A stretch of 64,000 nt of DNA. Origin: an uncultured Alphaproteobacteria bacterium. GTDB lineage: Bacteria; Pseudomonadota; Alphaproteobacteria; Rs-D84. How positions within the stretch are numbered: the first letter of the stretch is position 1; every line of letters begins with the position of its first letter. Shown here one piece after another: positions 17,856 to 25,570 of the stretch. The position numbers and the translations under genes are program-made. Under the pieces are notes generated by a model. It searched no databases, had not been told where the DNA came from, and was given only the letters and a program-made list of their open reading frames with translations. The stretch spans positions 142,012 through 206,011 of the forward strand of contig CALXMN010000001.1 in the NCBI GenBank assembly GCA_944389495.1, written 5' to 3'.

Positions 17856-18857
17856 ATGTCAAAAGTAAGAGTTGCAATTAATGGTTTTGGCCGAATTGGT
17901 CGTCTGGTTTTGCGTGCGGCCTTGGTATCTGGGCGTGATGATATTGAATTTGTTGCGGTAAATGACCTGGCGCCGGCGGAACAGAACGCATATTTATTAC
18001 AGTATGATTCTGTACACGGCAAATTGCCGATGGATGTAAAACTGGACGGTGAATACATAATTGTTGGCGATCAGAAAATTAAATGTATTGCGGAAAAAGA
18101 CCCGACAAAATTGCCTTGGCGCGATATGGATATAGATATTGTTATGGAATGTACGGGTATCTTTACTGCCGCGGACAAGGCGCGTGTACACCTTGACTGT
18201 GGTGCAAAACGCGTATTGGTTTCTGCACCATCGGCGGGCGCAGATAAGACAATTGTATTTGGTGTAAACCAAGATACATTAACCGCGGATGATTTAATTG
18301 TGTCAAATGCGTCGTGTACAACAAATTGCTTGGCGCCGGTTGCACGTGTTCTGGATGACACGTTCGGTATTATATCGGGCTGGATGACGACCGTGCACGC
18401 ATACACCGGCGATCAACAGTTGTTGGATAAAAATCACAAAGATTTTCGTCGTGCCCGCGCAGCTGGGTTGTCTATGATTCCGACCAGTACCGGTGCGGCC
18501 AAGGCCATTGGTTTGGTTTTGCCGAAATTGGCGGGCAAATTGGATGGTATGGCAATTCGCGTACCAACGCCGGATGTTTCGGTTGTTGAATTGGTTGTGA
18601 ATCTGGAACAAGACGCCACGGTTGACGCAATAAATAACGCAATGTGTGCCGCGGAATCCAAGACGTTTGGCTATAATGATTTACCGATGGTTTCCGTTGA
18701 TTTCAAGGGTGATGCACACAGTTCTATTTTTGATGCGTCCCAGACCAAGGTCCTGGGGGACCGTTTGGTTCACGTAACTGCGTGGTATGATAATGAATGG
18801 GGTTTTTCAAATCGTATGGGCGACACAGCCGTTGCGATGGGCAAACTTATCAAATAA
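17856..18857 (+). CDS. gap: Glyceraldehyde-3-phosphate dehydrogenase, type I
   Basis: Glycolytic enzyme oxidising glyceraldehyde-3-phosphate to 1,3-bisphosphoglycerate with NAD. The NAD-binding start is INGFGRIGRLVLRA, the catalytic stretch NASCTTNCLAP carries the active-site cysteine, and TGAAKAIGLVLP and WYDNEWGFSNR are in place. At 333 residues it is full length. Ribosome site AAAGGA. It stands alone between its own promoter and terminator, not in the common gap-pgk operon. Confidence 0.96.
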   Translation: MSKVRVAINGFGRIGRLVLRAALVSGRDDIEFVAVNDLAPAEQNAYLLQYDSVHGKLPMDVKLDGEYIIVGDQKIKCIAEKDPTKLPWRDMDIDIVMECTGIFTAADKARVHLDCGAKRVLVSAPSAGADKTIVFGVNQDTLTADDLIVSNASCTTNCLAPVARVLDDTFGIISGWMTTVHAYTGDQQLLDKNHKDFRRARAAGLSMIPTSTGAAKAIGLVLPKLAGKLDGMAIRVPTPDVSVVELVVNLEQDATVDAINNAMCAAESKTFGYNDLPMVSVDFKGDAHSSIFDASQTKVLGDRLVHVTAWYDNEWGFSNRMGDTAVAMGKLIK

Positions 18858-18860
18858 AGG

Positions 18861-18885
18861 AAACGGGGCATTGCCCCGTTTTTTT
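18861..18885 (+). terminator. Terminator of gap
   Basis: CGGGGC-ATT-GCCCCG hairpin and T-run right after the gap stop, nearly identical to the oleate hydratase terminator. Confidence 0.9.
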
Positions 18886-18996
18886 AATGTGCAAAAACGG
18901 TTTTAATCCGTTGTTTGTTTTAAATAAAGCAATGTAATCCCCGAATTGTTGCGTCCATATAATGCCTGGGGCGGGATGACAAGAAAAGGCATTGTT

Positions 18997-19616
18997 TTAA
19001 TTTTCCCAATAACAATTTGATGTATACTTATATGTGCCCCCAGAATCGGAACCTTGGTAACCCGATGGGATATAGCAATTATTTTTTGATGTTGAACCCG
19101 CAACGGATGTTCCGTCGCCCGGGCATATGGTGCAGCCAGATACCCCGTCCAAAGAAGATCCATAATATCCCGCCGCGCAACGATATTGATATTTTTCTGT
19201 ACAGGTTGTGTCGTCTGTGCATAATCTTGTTACCATTTGTTGATACCCGGTATCCAAGGTTGACCACGACGTATCACTTTTGCAATTTGAACTGGTACAG
19301 GTTTGTACACAGGTAAAAAATGGCAAATTGTGCAGCAAGTTTTTACACGTTACGCCAAATGTCGTTTGTACCAGGGTATATCCCGGATTGCACGCAGTGC
19401 ACCGTGTGATGCCGAATAAATTGCCGTTATCATCTGTAAGGCAGGTTGCTGCGATGTGTTGACAATTTTCGGCCACATCAATAACGCCAAAATCATTTGG
19501 CGAGCACGCGGCCAATCAACACATATCGGCAGATGTGACGGCATACAATTTTGTTGATGTCGCAAAAAAAACAATTGCCCAAAGAGCGTATGTTATTAAA
19601 AAAATGATTTCTTCAT
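18997..19616 (-). pseudogene. Broken Cys-rich secreted surface protein gene
   Basis: The intact 3' frame (18997-19515) encodes about 172 residues with about 18 cysteines in EGF/TNFR-like spacing (RCTACNPGY, CAAGYYG, CTICPGDGTSVAGS). Its apparent TTG start follows a TGA directly and has no export signal. Just upstream, an ATG at 19616 with an AGGA ribosome site starts MKKSFF. It then meets a run of seven T; eight T would give a classical signal peptide (ALWAIVFFATSTKLYA) in frame with ADMC-stop-LAACSPND. So two lesions separate signal and body: a one-base loss in the T-run and a TGA. Confidence 0.6.
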
Positions 19617-19947
19617 TTTTCCTGTTCCCTTTTTTGTTTTTGGGTTAAACAAAAACCACCAAAAACCTTGGTGGTCGGGAGTTGGAAAAATCATAGAAGT
19701 TAATGATCCGCTGGGTTTTGGCAAACGCCTGTTGTATAACCAGCACATCCCGACCCAATAAAAGTCAGGAAATGTACGTACATTGACGCACGTATAAAAT
19801 AACGACACGGACATAATGGCCGCACCGAACTTCTAGGGGATTTTCCAAGTCCCAAAACCAACAATCATTGGTTTCGTTTGCTAGTATATCCGGATAACCC
19901 AGGAAAAACAAGACATAAAACATTTTATATTTTTTATAAAAAACCAC
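19617..19947. other. Intergenic region with minus-strand hairpin and decayed reading frame
   Basis: About 330 bases with no intact gene. It contains the minus-strand terminator at 19648-19676 and, upstream of it, traces of a decayed minus-strand gene (listed separately). The rightward tRNA-Asp promoter lies at its right edge. Confidence 0.5.
19648..19676 (-). terminator. Terminator for a minus-strand transcript
   Basis: CCACCAA / TTGGTGG stem; reading leftward it is followed by TTTTTGTTT. It lies just upstream of the broken Cys-rich gene, so an upstream leftward transcript, presumably from the decayed frame at 19700-19953, once ended here. Confidence 0.6.
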
Positions 19948-19953
19948 TTGCAT
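19700..19953 (-). pseudogene. Decayed small secreted Cys-containing protein gene
   Basis: A leftward frame starting at 19953 (GGA ribosome-site-like sequence upstream) or 19923 gives a hydrophobic leader FYVLFFLGYPDILA then NETNDCWFWD and CGHYV, and stops at 19765. A different frame continues with LCPCRYF and GCAGYTTGVCQNP and stops at 19700, just before the terminator. This looks like a frameshifted relative of the neighbouring Cys-rich gene. Very short and uncertain. Confidence 0.3.
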
Positions 19954-19974
19954 TTATTCCAAGAACAGTATAAT
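19947..19974 (+). promoter_or_regulatory. Promoter of tRNA-Asp
   Basis: CTTGCA (19947-19952), 16-base spacer, perfect TATAAT (19969-19974), 16 bases before the mature tRNA 5' end. Confidence 0.6.
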
Positions 19975-19990
19975 ATATGCCTTGCTCTTT

Positions 19991-20068
19991 GGGGTTGTAG
20001 CTCAGCTGGTTTAGAGCGTCTGCCTGTCACGCAGAAGGTCGCGGGTTCGAGCCCCGTCAATCCCGCCA
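19991..20068 (+). tRNA. tRNA-Asp (anticodon GTC)
   Basis: Acceptor GGGGTTG pairs with CAATCCC, followed by G and the encoded CCA. The anticodon stem-loop CTGCCTGTCACGCAG gives GUC. T-arm GGGTTCGAGCCCC. Confidence 0.95.
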
Positions 20069-20075
20069 GAGATTT

Positions 20076-20101
20076 TGACGTCGCAATCGCGGCGTTTTTT
20101 T
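20076..20101 (+). terminator. Terminator of tRNA-Asp
   Basis: CGTCGC-AATC-GCGGCG hairpin followed by seven T. Confidence 0.85.
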
Positions 20102-20182
20102 GTTTTTTATGCGGAATAATATTCTGTTGATATATCTGCCGGGATTGGTATACTTATTATCGAACTTAACAAAGGGGAAAAT

Positions 20183-20665
20183 ATGAATATCAAATCTTTT
20201 GCATTAATTGCCGGTGTTTTGGCATTGGCGGCGTGTGGCGACAACACACCCAATCCAGAATTGTTAAAGGGCGCGAACTTTATTGCGGCTGGTACCGGCG
20301 CGGACATTACATTATCATTTGATCCGACTGAAATGCGTGTCAATGGCCAGGTGGTAAATCTGTACAATGGCTCGTACGAGGTTAATGGTGACCAGATAAA
20401 GTTCAGTCCATTTGCATCAACTATGATGATGGGCCCGATGGATGCTATGCAGACCGAACAGGATTATTTCCAGTTTATGACCACGGTTGAAACGTACGAT
20501 TTAACAGATGGTCGTTTAACATTAAAGAATGCCGATGGCAAAGAAATTGTATTTCAACAGGTTGAACCCACCGCAGAGGTAACAGAGGAAGCCACCGTAA
20601 CCGAAGACGTTCCGGCCGATGCGGTTGCGATTCCTGTTGCGGCGGAACCTGCCACGGCGGAATAG
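20183..20665 (+). CDS. META-domain (HslJ-like) lipoprotein
   Basis: 160-residue lipoprotein with lipobox LALAAC (Cys18). The mature part has the META/HslJ layout: ITLSFDPTEMRVNG, LYNGSYEVNGDQIKFSPFA, a TMMMGP block in the usual TTxMAC position, then a C-terminal DGRLTLKNADGKEIVF. The last 35 residues are an Ala/Glu/Val/Pro-rich low-complexity tail. META domains occur in envelope stress lipoproteins, with no defined reaction. Ribosome site AAGGGG. Confidence 0.75.
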   Translation: MNIKSFALIAGVLALAACGDNTPNPELLKGANFIAAGTGADITLSFDPTEMRVNGQVVNLYNGSYEVNGDQIKFSPFASTMMMGPMDAMQTEQDYFQFMTTVETYDLTDGRLTLKNADGKEIVFQQVEPTAEVTEEATVTEDVPADAVAIPVAAEPATAE

Positions 20666-20676
20666 TTAAATAAAAA

Positions 20677-20720
20677 ATAACCGGCATAAATACCTTGACA
20701 TCTGGTAAAATGCCGGTTAT
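20677..20720. repeat. 11-bp perfect inverted repeat spanning the tRNA-Glu promoter
   Basis: ATAACCGGCAT (20677-20687) and ATGCCGGTTAT (20710-20720) with a 22-base loop. The arms bracket the -35 box and the right arm reaches into the -10 box. It may end the META transcript as a hairpin (no T-run) or serve as an operator. Confidence 0.6.
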
Positions 20721-20723
20721 AAT
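20695..20723 (+). promoter_or_regulatory. Consensus promoter of tRNA-Glu
   Basis: Perfect TTGACA (20695-20700), 17-base spacer, perfect TATAAT (20718-20723). The tRNA starts 45 bases after the -10 box. Confidence 0.85.
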
Positions 20724-20767
20724 TTGCCAGCATTTTGGATTGCGTATTCCAAATGTATGACAGTTTT

Positions 20768-20843
20768 GGCCCCATCGTCTAGAGGCCCAGGACACCGCCC
20801 TTTCAAGGCGAGAACACCAGTTCGAATCTGGTTGGGGCTGCCA
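20768..20843 (+). tRNA. tRNA-Glu (anticodon TTC)
   Basis: GGCCCCA / TGGGGCT acceptor (first pair G-U) with G and CCA. Anticodon loop CTTTCAA gives UUC. TCTAGAGGCCCAGGACACCGCC is the usual Glu D-arm region; T-arm GTTCGAATC. Confidence 0.95.
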
Positions 20844-20847
20844 AGAT

Positions 20848-20880
20848 AAAAACCGCGTATTTCCGCGGTTTTTTGTTTTT
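20848..20880 (+). terminator. Terminator of tRNA-Glu
   Basis: AACCGCG / CGCGGTT hairpin and T-run. The following 205 bases up to the GNAT gene are GC-richer and show no gene I can support. Confidence 0.88.
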
Positions 20881-21086
20881 GTATGGGTTCTGGGGTTGAA
20901 CCGGTATTGTTCGTACGCGCAGTTGGCGAAAGCGCGTTTTGCGCGTTTGAACCTTACGAGACCGAAATGGGCGCGCACGTGTATGTACGGCGGAAATTTA
21001 CAACCCGGCACCGCCGAACCACCCGTTTGTTCACAGGTTTGTAAATTGTATGGTAAAAACGGCGGCTGTTTTTTATGGTTTGCAAA

Positions 21087-21632
21087 CTATTTTTCTAATA
21101 TTTTTTCCAACAAGTATTCGTGATGCCATTCACCATCTATAAATGCGGTATCGTGTAAAATGCCAACAATTTCCCAACCTTGTTTCAACAAATTGCCCAA
21201 CGAACGTATGTTTTTATGTCGAACACTGCTTTGTAATACGTGAACATTATTTTCACGGGCCCATTTTTCAACTATCTGTTTAAATTTTGTTCCCAGACCA
21301 TTGGATGTATATTGTTCCAACATAGTTGTTGACGTACTGGCAACGCGTCCAGAATAGGGGTGTCCAACTTGTTTTTTATTTATATCGGCCATACCAATAA
21401 GTTTATTTCCGTCCCAGGCACCAACAAACAAATTATTGGGGTTGTTGTATATTTGAATAGATTTTTCTTTGTCTTTTTTGGGTTGTCCTGCATATTGCCA
21501 AGTCCATTTTGCGCCGGGACCGTTCGAAAATTTACCAAGGTATTTCATAACATCTTCATAGTCTGTTCCACAAATACGACGAATAGTAACAATTTTTCCA
21601 TTTTTTAATTTGAATTTAATAGCGCGCTTCAT
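21087..21632 (-). CDS. GNAT-family N-acetyltransferase
   Basis: 181 residues with the acetyl-CoA-dependent GNAT fold: TIRRICGTDYEDV start, VGAWDGNKLIGMADI central strands, and GLGTKFKQIVEKWARENN where the Q/RxxGxG/A acetyl-CoA loop is expected. The substrate is unknown. The acceptor could be an amine, a protein or a tRNA-derived group. Ribosome site AAAGGA. Monocistronic, downstream of the lpxI terminator. Confidence 0.75.
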   Translation of the reverse strand: MKRAIKFKLKNGKIVTIRRICGTDYEDVMKYLGKFSNGPGAKWTWQYAGQPKKDKEKSIQIYNNPNNLFVGAWDGNKLIGMADINKKQVGHPYSGRVASTSTTMLEQYTSNGLGTKFKQIVEKWARENNVHVLQSSVRHKNIRSLGNLLKQGWEIVGILHDTAFIDGEWHHEYLLEKILEK

Positions 21633-21732
21633 CAGGTTTTCCTTTCTTTGTTCTTGAAATTCATTATATCACAAAAGTATGCATAAGTGACGATTAATCG
21701 TGGATGTTATTTATGGTTTGTCTTGTCAAAAC

Positions 21733-21760
21733 AAAAAACGACCCGAATGGGTCGTTTTTT
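21733..21760. terminator. Terminator of lpxI
   Basis: AAAAAACGACCC-GAAT-GGGTCGTTTTTT, symmetric. It follows the leftward lpxI stop. Confidence 0.88.
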
Positions 21761-21787
21761 GTATGGGCATATTGTGTATGTGGATTA

Positions 21788-22621
21788 TTATTCGTCAATT
21801 GCAACAATAAAGATTTTTAATTCATTTGCGCGTTTGATTACCGCGTCTTTATCAACAACAAAGCACGTTTTTGTGTTCACTATAATTCCGCGCAGTTTTG
21901 CCGCCGCAACCGCATTCACGGTATCAACGCCGATTGCTGGAATATCTATGCGTAAATCTTGTCCCGGTTTTGTCATCTTTGCAAAGACCCCACTGGGGCG
22001 CTTGTGATTTTTGCGCATTTCAACAACCCGATCCAGCATCTTGGCGGTGCCTTCGGCTGCCTCGACCGCGATAACTTGTTTATCGACAACGACGGATGCG
22101 CCAATGTCCGCCGCACCGATTGTGTGCGATACATTAATTGCGCGTTCTATGTCCCGTGTATCACGTGTGTTCGGTTTGGTCTTTGTTTGCACGCCTGCCC
22201 TTTGAAATGCCAGTTCCGGTGCCACATCTTGGGCCGCGACGATTTCAAATCCACGTTTTTCCAGTGCCTTGTTCAATGCAACCGCCATAGAATCATACCC
22301 CCGTTGGTGTTTTAAAATGCTGATTAATAATCCAACAGACCATAAGTCCGGTCGAATATCGGCCAGGTTTGGGTGCCCCAATGCCCCGACAAAGGTCAGT
22401 TTTTTTATTCCGCGTTTACGAAATTGTCGCACGGCGGGCCATCCACCGCCGGGGCGTACGGCTATGTCCGGGTTTAATCGTGCGTCATAAAACGGCTTAA
22501 GTCCGACGACGTATACATCCCATCCCGCCCGGCGCAGCGCATCGCGCGTAAAAAATGGTAAATCCAGTGCCCCGGCAACCAATGCGATTTTTTTGTCTGA
22601 TTTTTTTACGTTTTGTTTCAT
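21788..22621 (-). CDS. lpxI: UDP-2,3-diacylglucosamine diphosphatase LpxI
   Basis: Fourth step of lipid A synthesis: hydrolyses UDP-2,3-diacylglucosamine to lipid X and UMP. LpxI is the alphaproteobacterial replacement for LpxH. Features of the 277 residues: start with IALVAGALDLPFFTRDA, LTFVGALGHPNLADIRPD, then the C-terminal DUF1009 block with AADIGASVVVDKQVIAVEAAEGT and GQDLRIDIPAIGVDTV. It is isolated here rather than in the lpxD-fabZ-lpxA-lpxI-lpxB operon downstream of bamA that is common in alphaproteobacteria. Confidence 0.92.
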   Translation of the reverse strand: MKQNVKKSDKKIALVAGALDLPFFTRDALRRAGWDVYVVGLKPFYDARLNPDIAVRPGGGWPAVRQFRKRGIKKLTFVGALGHPNLADIRPDLWSVGLLISILKHQRGYDSMAVALNKALEKRGFEIVAAQDVAPELAFQRAGVQTKTKPNTRDTRDIERAINVSHTIGAADIGASVVVDKQVIAVEAAEGTAKMLDRVVEMRKNHKRPSGVFAKMTKPGQDLRIDIPAIGVDTVNAVAAAKLRGIIVNTKTCFVVDKDAVIKRANELKIFIVAIDE

Positions 22622-22710
22622 ATTTGAATATGGTACGAATAAAACGGGCTGGAATCAAGTTGCAATTTGTGTTAAACTTTAATTAATAATAAATCTAGGT
22701 AAAGGGAAAT

Positions 22711-23475
22711 ATGAAGAAAATATCATATCTGGGAATGTTGTTTGCATTGCTGGCAACGCCGGCCACGGCCGCATACAGCGATGAACAGTTTCGTGCCGAA
22801 GTGATCGAGGGATTGGATCTTATCGGTGCGCGTGCCAATGTTGATCGGCCCGATGCGGCGCCCGGCGAATTGGGGTTGGATGTGTACCAGACGGCTGACG
22901 CGGGGTACAATTCAGATGTCCAGATGTTTATTCCGACGCGTATGTATATGCGGGCGGGTGCGGGATTAAATTTACCGTTCGCAACGGATGCGGCGCACGT
23001 GGGTGATGTCGCGCACGATTCTTCCGGCAGTTGGAGCACGCAAATCGGCCTTGGGTGGAATTTATCTTCGTACGTTCGCACAGAAATAGATTTCCAGGAA
23101 TCAACCTTTGAATTTTCTGATATTGAAGATGCGGGGGCAACATACCAAACATTGGGTGGAATGTTGTATTTTGATTTTGCGCGTCGCTATGTCCAGACGG
23201 GTGACATTACATATCGTCGTCGTTTTGTGCCATTTATGGGCATTGGCGCGGCGGCGGGCGTATACAAGTTTGATGGCGCGGGTGGGGCGGATGGTTTTGT
23301 TATCGCGGCACCGCGGGCGACATTGGGATTTAATGTGATGTTGAATGATTTAATTGGCATTGACATTATGTACCAGTACCAGATGATGATTGGCAATGGC
23401 TTTGGTTGGGATGTTCGTGCCGGTGGCGTTGATAATATCAGTAATATTATGGCGTCATTCCGTGTGAATTTCTGA
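22711..23475 (+). CDS. Small outer-membrane beta-barrel protein 1
   Basis: 254 residues. Signal peptide ends in TPATAA (about residue 20), then a short soluble segment and an eight-stranded OmpA/opacity-type barrel. Supporting strands are MYMRAGAGLNLPF, STQIGLGWNLSSYVRTEIDF, FVPFMGIGAAAGVYKF and GIDIMYQYQMMIG, and the terminal residue is Phe (FRVNF). A second, related barrel gene follows after 18 bases, so the two form an operon. Function could be adhesion or a minor porin; not resolvable. Confidence 0.75.
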   Translation: MKKISYLGMLFALLATPATAAYSDEQFRAEVIEGLDLIGARANVDRPDAAPGELGLDVYQTADAGYNSDVQMFIPTRMYMRAGAGLNLPFATDAAHVGDVAHDSSGSWSTQIGLGWNLSSYVRTEIDFQESTFEFSDIEDAGATYQTLGGMLYFDFARRYVQTGDITYRRRFVPFMGIGAAAGVYKFDGAGGADGFVIAAPRATLGFNVMLNDLIGIDIMYQYQMMIGNGFGWDVRAGGVDNISNIMASFRVNF

Positions 23476-23493
23476 TAAAGGATGGGGAATAAA

Positions 23494-24141
23494 ATGAAGT
23501 TTGGAATAACATTGGGATCTGTATTTATGCTTACGTGCGCGGCGAACGCGGCGATTCCCTATCGTGTGGAACAAATCGATATTCCGGTCCAGACGTCTGT
23601 GTCCGGCAAGGATGACCAGGCTTTGGCCCGTATGCATCGGTTTTATATTGGTGGTATGTATGATTTTACAATGTGGAATAATGGTACGGACGGTGTAACC
23701 AGTATATCGGGTCGAAACACGTCTTCGTTTGATATCGTTGCCGGTGTCCGTGCCTTTGATATATTTCGTATAGAGGCAAATTATATTCGAACATCTGCGC
23801 GATGGAATGAATTTGAATTAACGGGCGACACAGCGATGATAAATGCGATATTTGATGCCCGCATTGGTAATTTATACAGACTGTTTTATAACCAGCGTAT
23901 GGTTCCCTATGTTGGTATTGGTGCGGGTGTTTCGTGGAATTCGGCCGATGGCGTGACCCTGGGGGATAAGATAAGTCCGGTGTTATCTGCGATGGCGGGA
24001 CTTGGGGTTGAATTGGGCGAGTATTTTGCGTTGGATTTTGGGTACAGATATATGTATATGTTTTCGCCGGATTTTGATGTAATTTCTGACTTTGCGCCCA
24101 TCGGGCACCAGTTTCGTGTTGGTGCACGTGTGCATTTCTAG
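23494..24141 (+). CDS. Small outer-membrane beta-barrel protein 2
   Basis: Paralogue of the preceding barrel, 215 residues. I start at ATG 23494, placed behind AAGGATGGGG; an in-frame ATG at 23482 lies inside that ribosome site. Signal peptide ends TCAANAA. Barrel strands include RFYIGGMYDFTMWN, VVPYVGIGAGVSW-like MVPYVGIGAGVSW, and a final FRVGARVHF. Next gene starts 7 bases after the stop, so the barrels and the methylase may share a transcript. Confidence 0.75.
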   Translation: MKFGITLGSVFMLTCAANAAIPYRVEQIDIPVQTSVSGKDDQALARMHRFYIGGMYDFTMWNNGTDGVTSISGRNTSSFDIVAGVRAFDIFRIEANYIRTSARWNEFELTGDTAMINAIFDARIGNLYRLFYNQRMVPYVGIGAGVSWNSADGVTLGDKISPVLSAMAGLGVELGEYFALDFGYRYMYMFSPDFDVISDFAPIGHQFRVGARVHF

Positions 24142-24148
24142 GATAAAT

Positions 24149-25075
24149 ATGAAAACGTGTCCTTTTTTTGGTATATGTGGTGGTTGTAAATATGATTTTG
24201 CGGCGCCTGATTATCGTGAAAATAAGTTATCAGAAATATCCACGTTGCCGGTAACAGGGCCGGCGATTTGGACAGAGATTGGAACACGTCGACGGGCGGA
24301 TTTTGCGTTTGCAGACGGGGTGTTCGGTTTTTATAAAAATCATTCCAAGACAATTGTCCCCATACGACAATGCCCATTAATGTGCCCCAAGACAAATGAC
24401 TTGTTACCGCACTTGGCCGCAATGCCGTGGGGCGGGGCGGGGTCGTGTTTGGTAACGATTTGTGATAATGGCACAGATGTTACGGTTACATCCCCTGTGC
24501 CATATTTTTCATCCGAATTCAGGCGTGTGGCGGAACTGTTGCCGGGTGTTATACGCGTAACGTGGAATTCGCACACGGTTATGTGTCGCGCCACACCGGT
24601 TATAAATTTTGATGGCCATACGGTTGAATATCCTGCCGGTGCATTTTTACAACCAACGGTATCCAGTGAACGTGTGTTGCGTAATATGGTGTTAACTGCG
24701 GCATCTGGGGCGCATCACATTGCGGATTTATTTTGTGGTCTGGGGAATTTTACATTTGCATTAAATGCGACGGGTTTTGATATTGTTGGAACGGGCATAA
24801 AGCGCGATTTATTTACCCATCCGTTAACGGTCGGGATGCTGAACCAGTATGATTGCCTGGTAATGGATCCGCCACGTGCCGGTGCATTTGCCCAGTGTAA
24901 AGAGATTATAAAAAGTCGTGTTCCCCGTGTAATATATGTATCGTGCAATCCGACAACGTGGCGTCGCGATGCGAATGTGTTAACACGTGGCGGTTTTCGG
25001 TTACAAGAACTTGTTCCCGTCGATCAATTTGTTGGCAGTGCACATTGGGAAATATTTTCTGTATTTAACGTTTGA
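24149..25075 (+). CDS. RlmD/RumA-like rRNA m5U methyltransferase with internal deletion
   Basis: Family enzymes methylate C5 of uridine in 23S rRNA (or tRNA) using SAM. Visible: Fe-S ligand motif CPFFGICGGC at the very start and the fourth candidate Cys in RQCPLMC, SAM motif ADLFCGLGNFTF, MDPPRAGA, and the catalytic cysteine in YVSCNPTTWRRDA. Start is ATG 24149; the frame opens at 24092 inside the barrel gene. Length is 308, short for RlmD (about 430): there is no TRAM domain. After GFDIVGT it jumps straight to GIKRDLFTHPL, missing 30-45 residues that normally carry the acidic SAM-ribose ligand. Activity is therefore doubtful. Confidence 0.7.
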   Translation: MKTCPFFGICGGCKYDFAAPDYRENKLSEISTLPVTGPAIWTEIGTRRRADFAFADGVFGFYKNHSKTIVPIRQCPLMCPKTNDLLPHLAAMPWGGAGSCLVTICDNGTDVTVTSPVPYFSSEFRRVAELLPGVIRVTWNSHTVMCRATPVINFDGHTVEYPAGAFLQPTVSSERVLRNMVLTAASGAHHIADLFCGLGNFTFALNATGFDIVGTGIKRDLFTHPLTVGMLNQYDCLVMDPPRAGAFAQCKEIIKSRVPRVIYVSCNPTTWRRDANVLTRGGFRLQELVPVDQFVGSAHWEIFSVFNV

Positions 25076-25076
25076 T

Positions 25077-25103
25077 AAAAACAGCCCCAAAGGGCTGTTT
25101 TTT
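25077..25103. terminator. Bidirectional terminator at the left edge of the phage-like cluster
   Basis: ACAGCCC-CAAA-GGGCTGT hairpin with flanking A- and T-runs. It ends both the methylase transcript and the leftward phage operon. Confidence 0.88.
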
Positions 25104-25105
25104 AC

Positions 25106-25366
25106 CTATTTAATAACCGCACTTTTAATAAGTGCAACATCTTCGCGTATTGTATCGATTTTTATTTGCAGTTGTCCGATTCCGGTTTCCAAGATTGTTG
25201 TACGGTTTTCCAGTGCGGTTATGCGCCGTTCGGCCCGCGCCAGATCCGCCAGTGACGAATCCTGGCGGGCGACCCAATATATTACGCCCGCGATGAACGC
25301 AATTAAAAACCAACTGTTGCGCAGAAAATCAATAATCCCAATTGCACCGCGTGGCTGATTTTTCAT
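25106..25366 (-). CDS. Small membrane-anchored coiled-coil phage protein
   Basis: 86 residues: one transmembrane segment (NSWFLIAFIAGVIYWVA, about 18-34) followed by a coiled coil (ERRITALENRTTILETG...). This layout is common in phage lysis-accessory or spanin-like and small virion-assembly proteins. It is the last gene of the leftward cluster, its start overlapping the previous stop by one base. Role unproven. Confidence 0.6.
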   Translation of the reverse strand: MKNQPRGAIGIIDFLRNSWFLIAFIAGVIYWVARQDSSLADLARAERRITALENRTTILETGIGQLQIKIDTIREDVALIKSAVIK

Positions 25367-25557
25367 TACTTTCCTCGTTCTGTCATATTTTCAATTTGGT
25401 GAACCAGTGCGCGTTGTGCTTCAAGCCCGCGCAGTTGTGCATCACTGGCATCCGGGCCCAATACACGTTCTATTGTAATTTTACGCAGATATTGCAACAC
25501 CGCCGCCCCCGCAGTTGTTGAAAACGTTCGTGCAAAGTTTTGTTCTGTTTCGCGCAT
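25366..25557 (-). CDS. Bbp19-like phage protein
   Basis: 63 residues with the pattern NFARTFSTTAGAAVLQYLRK ... RGLEAQRALVHQIENM, matching Bbp19-type proteins of podoviruses, where the gene commonly sits next to the portal. Function unknown. It is tightly packed between the portal and the coiled-coil gene. Confidence 0.6.
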   Translation of the reverse strand: MRETEQNFARTFSTTAGAAVLQYLRKITIERVLGPDASDAQLRGLEAQRALVHQIENMTERGK

Positions 25558-25570
25558 TTTTAATTCCCCT

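Noticed and set aside
18997-19616. UGA reassigned to tryptophan
   Set aside because: Reading TGA as Trp would repair the Cys-rich gene, but TGA ends several intact genes here (for example at 5755-5757 and 50185-50187), so standard code applies.
20475-21011. Long minus-strand frame over tRNA-Glu
   Set aside because: Crosses the tRNA, two terminators and the META gene antisense; an artefact.
20883-21044. 53-codon frame after tRNA-Glu (MGSGVEPVLF...)
   Set aside because: No ribosome site, directly after a terminator, and the other frames look equally protein-like; not supportable.
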